The notes under the pieces: generated by a model
The model's database searches: none
Seen by the model: only the letters and a program-made list of their open reading frames with translations
What the model was told of the DNA's origin: nothing
Made by a program: the position numbers and the translations under genes
Shown here: piece by piece, positions 1 through 5,043 of the stretch
How positions within the stretch are numbered: position 1 is the stretch's first letter
How the letters are laid out: every line of letters begins with the position of its first letter
From: Betaproteobacteria bacterium
GTDB taxonomy: Bacteria > Pseudomonadota > Gammaproteobacteria > Burkholderiales > Burkholderiaceae_C
Length of the DNA stretch: 8,308 nt
Reading direction: 5' to 3'
NCBI GenBank assembly: GCA_025354965.1
Contig: JANXLW010000147.1
Location: 1 to 8,308 of the forward strand

Positions 1-623
1 GCCACGGCTGCGGCTCCGGCAACACCCGCCGACACCAGACGCAACTGATTTGACGCCAGAGACAACAAAATTCCACACAGCGCCAAAATGCCGGCAAAGC
101 CGAGACCCCAATTCGTCGGCACCCCATTGGCGAGAGCAACGCCCAGCACACTACAGCCGACCCAGGCAACCCAGTTCACTCCGCAGTTGCCTGCCAGGTA
201 CGCCTGCTGCGCGCGTAATTGCGCGGTGTCTCCGCCATGATGCGGGAAACGTTGGGTAAACAGCACATAGCTCAAATCGGTCGTCAGGTACCCACTGACG
301 AGTCGCTGCCACAGCGGCAGATGCATGACGTAAGGTCGCATATGGGCGCTGAACACGACAAAGCGCAAGTTGACGCAAAAGCCGGTAGCCAAAATAACCC
401 ACATCGGCGCGCCTGCTGCAAGAAGCGGGATAGCGGCCAACTGCGAGCTGCCGGCAAACACGATCACGCTCATCAACAGCGCCTCCGCAGTACTCATACC
501 CGACTTCATCATGGCGACACCGGTCATCAGACCCCAGGCAGCGATGCCGGGAGCCACTGCCATTGAATCCAATGCGCCTTGGCGAAACTCGGCGTGCCGG
601 AAATTGCTGGGCAGAATGAACAT
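1..623 (-). CDS. azlC: AzlC-family branched-chain amino acid exporter permease, partial (C-terminus off the left edge)
   Basis: This is the large subunit of an AzlC/AzlD (YgaZ/YgaH-type) inner-membrane exporter. Characterised relatives export branched-chain amino acids, and YgaZH of E. coli exports valine and methionine. The substrate here is not known. I translated the frame by hand: 207 residues are visible, starting MFILPSNFRH, without a stop. It shows the family hallmarks FAGSSQLAAIPLL (about residues 56-68) and NLRFVVFSAHMRP (about 85-97). Hydrophobic segments lie near residues 22-42, 50-70, 73-92, 145-165, 172-190 and from 197. Full-length members have about 230-250 residues, so only the last tenth or so is missing. 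The ATG lies 14 nt past the fmt stop and has no clear Shine-Dalgarno. The frame is closed by a stop at 675-677, and the next ATG (563) would cut into the conserved N-terminal FRQG segment. It is probably the third gene of a def-fmt-azlC operon. The small partner azlD would be expected just beyond the edge. Confidence 0.9.
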   Translation of the reverse strand, partial: MFILPSNFRHAEFRQGALDSMAVAPGIAAWGLMTGVAMMKSGMSTAEALLMSVIVFAGSSQLAAIPLLAAGAPMWVILATGFCVNLRFVVFSAHMRPYVMHLPLWQRLVSGYLTTDLSYVLFTQRFPHHGGDTAQLRAQQAYLAGNCGVNWVAWVGCSVLGVALANGVPTNWGLGFAGILALCGILLSLASNQLRLVSAGVAGAAAV

Positions 624-637
624 CGCTGGATGGACGA

Positions 638-1630
638 TCAAGTTGGTGCGGACAAAGGCAATGAAGCGTGCTGGTCAAATGCCATGCCAGGTCGCAGATC
701 AATACCGCGCAGGAAGTCGGCCAGACCCAGGCGTTTTGCCCCGGCACGCTGCAACTCGGTGATAACAGCGACGGACTTCATGGCCGCGACGGCAATGCCG
801 TCTGGACTGACCGCAAGAATTGTTCCGCATGGTGTCTCTCGCGGCGGCGTGCCTGGCCCGGCAACCGCCATCCATATTTTGAACGTATCGCCATTCAGCC
901 TGCTGCTGGTGCCAGGGAAAGGGTTGAAGGCACGAACACGCTGCGAAATAACCTGCGCCGGTTGCGTCCAGTCAATCACCGCCTCGTGCTTTTCAATTTT
1001 GTGAGCATAAGTAACACCATCAAGTGCCTGCCGGACCGGCTTCAGCGCGCCACCAGCAGCCAATTCCAATGCCAGCACCATCAGGCGCCCTCCCAGTACC
1101 GCCAGTCGGTCCTGCAGGCTGCCGGTGGTATCGCTGGCCACTATCGGGGTCGTGTGGGCCAGCAGCATGTCGCCGGTATCCAGCCCGGTGTCCATTTGCA
1201 TGATGGTGACAGCGGTCTCGGCGTCGCCGGCTTCAATGGCTCGGTGGATTGGTGCCGCGCCGCGCCAGCGGGGCAACAGCGAGGCGTGAATATTGAAACA
1301 GCCGTGGACCGGTAGCTCCAGCACCCACTGCGGCAAAATCAGTCCGTAGGCCACCACCACCATGGCATCGGCCTGTGCCGCCTGCATCGTCAATCGCGCT
1401 GCTGCTGCGTCGTCAGGGTATTTGCCGTCCAGTCGCAAACTGCGCGGTTGCGCTATCGGCATACCCTGATCAAGGGCGTATTGTTTGACTGCAGATGCAT
1501 GCAACTTCATGCCGCGACCGGCCGGCCGATCCGGCTGTGTTAACACCAGCGCTATGTGGTGACCAGCAGCACGCAAATGCTCCAGGGCGACACGAGCAAA
1601 CTCTGGCGTACCGGCAAAGATAAGCCTCAC
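638..1630 (-). CDS. fmt: Methionyl-tRNA formyltransferase
   Basis: Fmt transfers a formyl group from 10-formyltetrahydrofolate to the amino group of Met-tRNA(fMet) in the cytoplasm, giving the bacterial initiator tRNA. The protein has 330 residues, slightly above the usual 310-320. The N-terminal Rossmann-type hydrolase fold starts MRLIFAGTPEFA. The signature SLLPRWRGAAPI lies at 117-128. The catalytic Asn-His-Asp triad appears as N113, H115 (NIHASLLP) and D151 (GLDTGD), matching E. coli N106, H108 and D144 with an offset of 7. The KIEKHEAVIDW and RAFNPFPG motifs mark the linker and the C-terminal OB-like tRNA-binding domain from about residue 210. The start is GTG at 1630, whose GTGA overlaps the def TGA stop. 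A GAGGA Shine-Dalgarno sits 6 nt upstream, inside def. This arrangement points to translational coupling with def. All key residues are present and nothing looks broken. Confidence 0.98.
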   Translation of the reverse strand: MRLIFAGTPEFARVALEHLRAAGHHIALVLTQPDRPAGRGMKLHASAVKQYALDQGMPIAQPRSLRLDGKYPDDAAAARLTMQAAQADAMVVVAYGLILPQWVLELPVHGCFNIHASLLPRWRGAAPIHRAIEAGDAETAVTIMQMDTGLDTGDMLLAHTTPIVASDTTGSLQDRLAVLGGRLMVLALELAAGGALKPVRQALDGVTYAHKIEKHEAVIDWTQPAQVISQRVRAFNPFPGTSSRLNGDTFKIWMAVAGPGTPPRETPCGTILAVSPDGIAVAAMKSVAVITELQRAGAKRLGLADFLRGIDLRPGMAFDQHASLPLSAPT

Positions 1631-2136
1631 CGTTGTTCCTCACGCTGCGCCTTGAGCATCTTTTTCTTGATCCGATTGCGCTTGAGCGGCGACAAGTATT
1701 CGACGAATACTTTGCCCATCAGGTGATCCATTTCGTGCTGGATGCACACCGCCAGCAAGTCCTCGGCTTGCACGAGACGTGATTTACCTTCGCCATCCTG
1801 GGCGCTCACGGTCACCGCATCAAAACGCTCGACGCCATCGTAGATGCCGGGCACTGACAGACAGCCTTCCTCGTTGATGTGCGTCTCCTGGCTGGTCCAG
1901 ACCAGCTGCGGGTTGACAAGCACCAGCGGCTGATCGCGCTCCTCGGAAACATCGATCACAATCAATCGTACGTGTTCGTCAACCTGCGTCGCCGCCAAAC
2001 CAATACCTTTGGCTTCGTACATGGTCTGCAGCATGTCGGCAATCAGCCGTTTGATTCGGGAGTCCACCACGGCCACGGGTTTGGCCACTGTGTGCAGCCT
2101 GGGATCGGGATAGCAAAGAATGGAAAGTAAGGCCAT
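1627..2136 (-). CDS. def: Peptide deformylase
   Basis: Def is a metal-dependent (usually Fe2+) hydrolase that removes the N-formyl group from nascent polypeptides at the ribosome exit, so that methionine aminopeptidase can act. The 169-residue length is typical. All three family motifs are intact: GIGLAATQ at 44-51, EEGCLSVPG at 89-97 with metal ligand C92, and QHEMDH at 133-138 with ligands H134 and H138 and catalytic E135. The tail is strongly basic (KRNRIKKKMLKAQR), as is common for Def and consistent with ribosome contact. The ATG at 2136 gives the expected MALLSILCYPDPRLH beginning, although no good Shine-Dalgarno is visible before it. It is the first gene of the leftward unit, overlaps fmt by 4 nt, and is divergent from the LysM gene. 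The def-fmt order with dprA divergent from def is also found in E. coli and Pseudomonas. Confidence 0.98.
   Translation of the reverse strand: MALLSILCYPDPRLHTVAKPVAVVDSRIKRLIADMLQTMYEAKGIGLAATQVDEHVRLIVIDVSEERDQPLVLVNPQLVWTSQETHINEEGCLSVPGIYDGVERFDAVTVSAQDGEGKSRLVQAEDLLAVCIQHEMDHLMGKVFVEYLSPLKRNRIKKKMLKAQREEQR
1637..1641 (-). promoter_or_regulatory. Shine-Dalgarno of fmt (GAGGA)
   Basis: GAGGA on the minus strand lies 6 nt before the GTG codon at 1630, inside the end of def. It is the best ribosome-binding match in the leftward unit and supports GTG as the fmt start, with the start codon overlapping the def stop. Confidence 0.75.
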
Positions 2137-2441
2137 AGGGTCAATTGGGAACAGCGCCAGTTCATAAAGTTTTACTGCGCTCTGTCCGGGACGGTTTTAG
2201 AGTGATTGACGGCAGAGTTAGTTCACATGGCGGCGCTATGCTCTGTCACACAAGGTTTCAGTATGTCGCTATTTTCGCCACTTTTGGGTGATCTCGCACC
2301 GCTTCAAAGCCAAAAGCGTTGCCCAATCAAGGGCTTGAGCGCAAAATCGCGCGTGATTTGTCAAGATTTCTCCCCGCTTGGCATGGCGTCACCTGGTCCT
2401 CCCGAATCGGTCAAAAATAGGCATTTGAACTGCAACTCAAG
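2137..2441. promoter_or_regulatory. Divergent def / tsaP intergenic region, expected to hold both promoters
   Basis: These 305 nt separate two divergently transcribed units, so promoters for both should lie here. None is strong by eye. The best rightward candidate I see is TTGCCC (2319-2324), a 17-nt spacer and CAAAAT (2342-2347), each box matching the sigma-70 consensus at 4 of 6 positions; this is weak evidence. For the leftward unit the AT-rich stretch around 2163-2175 could hold a -10 element (TTTATG on the minus strand), but I see no matching -35. A short GCCC/GGGC inverted repeat (2321-2324 and 2331-2334) is too small to mean much. Short open frames crossing the region resemble no protein I know, and I see no RNA gene or riboswitch pattern. 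Confidence 0.5.
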
Positions 2442-3674
2442 ATGAAAAATAGCATGATTGTCAATTCCGGAATCGCATCCCAAGTTACTTTCACCGTGGT
2501 CTCGGTGCTGACTGGCAGTCTGCTGTCCGGCAACGCGGTGTATGCCCAGAATTTCCCGATCACGGTGCAGCAGCGGGCGACTGCAGCGCAAGTAGCGCAG
2601 GCCGGTGTGCCCTTGAGTGAACTGGCGCCCAATGCGCCCGACAATTACACCGTCGAGTGGGGTGACACCTTGTGGGCAATATCGGGCATCTTCCTCAAAA
2701 GCCCCTGGCGCTGGCCGGAGCTATGGGGCATGAACTTGAACGACATCAAGAACCCTCATCTCATCTATCCGGGGCAAAAACTGTCCCTGGAAAAAAAGGA
2801 CGGGCGTGCCACGCTGCGCATGACGCCCTCTATCACTGACGATGCGCCCACTGATACTGTGCGCCTGTCGCCACGCACCCGCTACGAGCCGCTGGCCAGC
2901 AGCGCGATACCGACGTTGAGGAGTCATTTGATTGAACCTTTTCTGGCGGAGCCCATCATCGTCGACGAGAACGGGCTCAAGTTGGCGCCGCGTATCGTAG
3001 CAGCGCAGGACAATCGGGTTTTGCTCACACGGGGTGATCGCGCCTACGCGCGCGGGCAAGGCGACGCTGCCCTGATTGACGAACCAGATAAGTTGCAGAA
3101 GGCTTACCGGGTGTTTCGTAATGCGACGCCATTGAAGGACCCGGTGACCGCTGAAGTGCTGGGCTACGAAGCGCAATATATCGGCAAGGCCTTGCTGATT
3201 CGCAGTGAGTCAACGCAGCAGTCCAGCGACAAGGACGGTAAACTGCGCACCGACATTGTTCCGGCCACTATCGACATTGTGCTGGCCAAGGAAGAAATGC
3301 GAGTGGGTGACCGACTGCTGCCGGAGCCGGCGCAACAGCTGCTGAATTATGTACCGCATGCGCCACGCAGCAAAGTGGACGCGCGTATCGTTTCGGTATA
3401 CGGCAGTGCAGTGGTCAACGCAGCCCAAAATCAGGTCGTGGTCATCAATCTTGGCACCCGTGACGGCATCGAGAATGGTGACGTCATGGCCATTTTGAAA
3501 GCGGGCTCCCGTTTGATCGACAAGACCGACGAGGCCAGGCCTGAGTTGAAATTGCCGGACGAACGCAACGGTTTGCTCATGGTGTTTAGAACTTTCGACA
3601 AACTCTCCTACGGGCTGGTGCTCGATATCACGGATGGCGTCAAGGTGGGCGATCGTCTGGTCAATCCACGCTAG
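2442..3674 (+). CDS. tsaP: Exported LysM peptidoglycan-binding protein, TsaP-like (type IV pilus secretin-associated)
   Basis: The product is 410 residues. A Sec signal peptide covers about 1-35, with a hydrophobic core and an AxA-type cleavage site (NAVYA|QNF), so the mature protein is periplasmic. One LysM domain spans about 69-116 (YTVEWGDTLWAIS to LIYPGQKLSL) and should bind peptidoglycan glycan strands. The rest is a beta-rich region whose C-terminal part (about 316-409: IVSVYGSAVVNAAQNQ, GTRDGIENGDVMAI, GVKVGDRLVNP) resembles the FlgT-like domain of TsaP. TsaP of Neisseria and Myxococcus forms a ring around the PilQ secretin and anchors it to peptidoglycan, and the Pseudomonas homologue (PA0020) sits at the same def/dprA locus. 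The TsaP assignment therefore rests on domain order plus position, and the LysM export part is certain. The ATG at 2442 gives a sensible signal peptide although no Shine-Dalgarno is evident; the ATG at 2454 is an alternative. The gene lies 199 nt upstream of dprA. Confidence 0.85.
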   Translation: MKNSMIVNSGIASQVTFTVVSVLTGSLLSGNAVYAQNFPITVQQRATAAQVAQAGVPLSELAPNAPDNYTVEWGDTLWAISGIFLKSPWRWPELWGMNLNDIKNPHLIYPGQKLSLEKKDGRATLRMTPSITDDAPTDTVRLSPRTRYEPLASSAIPTLRSHLIEPFLAEPIIVDENGLKLAPRIVAAQDNRVLLTRGDRAYARGQGDAALIDEPDKLQKAYRVFRNATPLKDPVTAEVLGYEAQYIGKALLIRSESTQQSSDKDGKLRTDIVPATIDIVLAKEEMRVGDRLLPEPAQQLLNYVPHAPRSKVDARIVSVYGSAVVNAAQNQVVVINLGTRDGIENGDVMAILKAGSRLIDKTDEARPELKLPDERNGLLMVFRTFDKLSYGLVLDITDGVKVGDRLVNPR

Positions 3675-3680
3675 GACCAT

Positions 3681-3846
3681 GGCCCCCACGCTTGCCACTT
3701 CGTGTGCTGCGCGAGGCCCTGCCGGCCGCGGCTCGCAAGACGCTTCGCCTCTGTCGCCTGTCCAAGCCTGCTCAAGCAGACTTGGAGCCGGAGGCTCCAG
3801 CCCCGAGGGGGTTCGCCTTGCTTGGGGCGGCCCGGCGCGGCGGCGC
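3681..3846. repeat. GC-rich REP-like intergenic block with several hairpins (tsaP-dprA spacer)
   Basis: Nearly the whole 199-nt gap is one GC-rich block. Visible dyads are TCCAAG (3761-3766) with CTTGGA (3781-3786), closed inside by CTGCT/AGCAG; GGAGCC (3784-3789) with GGCTCC (3793-3798) around a 3-nt loop; and the CCCCGAGGGG core at 3801-3810. The outer GGCCCC (3681-3686) can pair partly with GGGGCGGCC (3824-3832). From memory, blocks of the type CCCCCACGCTTGCC, CCCCGAGGGGG, CTTGGGGCGGCCCGG recur between genes in Comamonadaceae genomes, so I take this for one copy of a dispersed repeat. Only this copy is in the window, so its repetitive nature is not shown here. No T-run follows the stems, so it is not a classical intrinsic terminator. 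Open frames running through it are composition artefacts. Confidence 0.6.
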
Positions 3847-3862
3847 ACGGAAATTGCACTTT

Positions 3863-3869
3863 AAAGAGG
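3863..3869 (+). promoter_or_regulatory. Shine-Dalgarno of dprA (AAAGAGG)
   Basis: The purine-rich stretch AAAGAGGA lies 3-4 nt before the ATG at 3874, just outside the GC-rich repeat. It fixes the dprA start, and its sequence contrasts with the GC-rich block before it. The spacing is on the short side. Confidence 0.65.
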
Positions 3870-3873
3870 ACTG

Positions 3874-5028
3874 ATGGAGCGCGACGAACTCGGCAACTGG
3901 CTGCGCCTGTCACTGACGCCCGGCGTCGGCAACGAGACCGCCCGCAAACTTTTGGCGGCGTTCGGGCTGCCGCAAGCGGTGTTCCGTCAGTCCCCCATTG
4001 CGCTGGAGCAGGTGGTGCACGCAGCGCAAGCGGCCGCCTTGCGTGTCCAACCTGACGAGTTGGCGAAGCTTTTGGACCTGACATGGAACTGGCTGCAGGA
4101 ATCCGGAACCGCCAGCGCGCAACGCAAGATCGTGGTATTGGGTGATGCGGACTACCCGGCGTCACTCTTGCGCATTGATGACCCGCCACTGATGCTGTAC
4201 CTGCTGGGTGCTGGGAAATTAACCTCCAGCGCGATGCTGGCGATCGTCGGCAGTCGCAATCCGACCCCGCAAGGTGCAGCCAACGCACGATATTTTTCCA
4301 AAGCGCTGGCGCAAGCTGGGCTGACTGTGGTGTCGGGCTTGGCGTTGGGAATTGACGGGGCTGCCCACGAGGGAGCGCTGGACAGCGTCGAAGCAGGATC
4401 GACGCGGTTGGCGACGGTGGCAGTGGTCGGCACCGGACTCGACCGTGTGTACCCAAAAAAACACCTCGAACTGGCCCACCGCATCACCCAGAACGGACTG
4501 CTCATCAGTGAGTACCCGCTTGGCACGCCGCCTTTGACTGCCAATTTTCCCAGACGCAATCGCCTGATTGCCGGTTTGGCGCAGGGTACTCTGGTGATTG
4601 AGGCAGCGCTGCGTTCAGGTTCGCTCATCACCGCACGGCTGAGTGCTGAGCAAGGCAAGGAGGTCTTTGCCATCCCCGGCTCGATTCACTCTACCCAGGC
4701 ACGCGGTTGCCATGCACTCATCAAACAAGGCGCCAAACTGGTGGAGTCGGTACAGGATGTGATCGAAGAATTGAAAATCCCGGTCGAGCCGACATTCTTG
4801 ATGGCTTCCAAAGCTGCAGTTGACAAAGGCCTGGACCTCGGTGACGCTGAACCCTTGCTCCTGGAGACGCTCGGTTTTGATCCTGTCGGACTGGACGCAC
4901 TGCAAGCTCGCAGTGGTACGGACACCGCCCGCTTGCAAGCGCAATTGATGGCGCTGGAGCTTGACGGACTGGTAGTGCGCTTGCCCGGCGGCCTGTTCCA
5001 GCGCCTGGTGGACCCGCACCTGAAGTAG
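3874..5028 (+). CDS. dprA: DNA-processing protein DprA (Smf)
   Basis: DprA binds incoming single-stranded DNA during natural transformation, protects it and loads RecA; it is also conserved in bacteria not known to be competent. The protein has 384 residues. The N-terminal helical (SAM/HhH-like) region covers about 1-75 (LRLSLTPGVG). The extended Rossmann-like core, about 85-300, carries the family motifs IVGSRNPTPQG (124-134), SGLALGIDGAAH (154-165), VVGTGLDRVYP (184-194), NFPRRNRLIAGL (224-235), GSLITA (249-254) and GCHALIKQGA (278-287). A winged-helix C-terminal domain follows at about 325-380. Everything expected is present. The loop SVEAGSTRLATV (171-182) looks slightly longer than in typical relatives. 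The start is supported by AAAGAGGA upstream. It shares its strand with the TsaP-like gene, which suggests co-transcription through the hairpin block, and it ends 15 nt from the convergent DUF1631 gene. Confidence 0.97.
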   Translation: MERDELGNWLRLSLTPGVGNETARKLLAAFGLPQAVFRQSPIALEQVVHAAQAAALRVQPDELAKLLDLTWNWLQESGTASAQRKIVVLGDADYPASLLRIDDPPLMLYLLGAGKLTSSAMLAIVGSRNPTPQGAANARYFSKALAQAGLTVVSGLALGIDGAAHEGALDSVEAGSTRLATVAVVGTGLDRVYPKKHLELAHRITQNGLLISEYPLGTPPLTANFPRRNRLIAGLAQGTLVIEAALRSGSLITARLSAEQGKEVFAIPGSIHSTQARGCHALIKQGAKLVESVQDVIEELKIPVEPTFLMASKAAVDKGLDLGDAEPLLLETLGFDPVGLDALQARSGTDTARLQAQLMALELDGLVVRLPGGLFQRLVDPHLK

Positions 5029-5043
5029 CTTTGGGACGACCTG
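5029..5043. other. 15-nt convergent gap between dprA and the DUF1631 gene
   Basis: The stop codons of two convergent genes are only 15 nt apart. No hairpin followed by a T-run is visible in the gap or close to it, so termination on both strands must be Rho-dependent or occur within the opposing gene, giving antisense-overlapping 3' ends. That last step is inference. Confidence 0.7.

Noticed and set aside
151..747. 198-residue minus-strand open frame overlapping the end of fmt and azlC
   Set aside because: It is Arg/Cys/His-rich with no family resemblance, while another minus-strand frame over the same bases gives a clean AzlC sequence.
2206..2242. Sigma-70 promoter from TTGACG (2206) and TATGCT (2237)
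   Set aside because: The two boxes are 25 nt apart, too far for a functional -35/-10 pair.
2206..2445. 79-residue plus-strand open frame in the def/tsaP intergenic region
   Set aside because: It has no convincing ribosome-binding site, no known family, and runs into the tsaP start; the region is better explained as promoter DNA.
3761..3810. Intrinsic terminator after tsaP
   Set aside because: The stems are real but no T-run follows them; the sequence stays GC-rich, so a Rho-independent terminator is not supported.
3210..4456. Minus-strand open frames (212 and 261 residues) across tsaP, the repeat block and dprA
   Set aside because: They are Pro/Arg/Ala-rich products of GC-rich DNA antisense to well-supported genes, with no domain I recognise.
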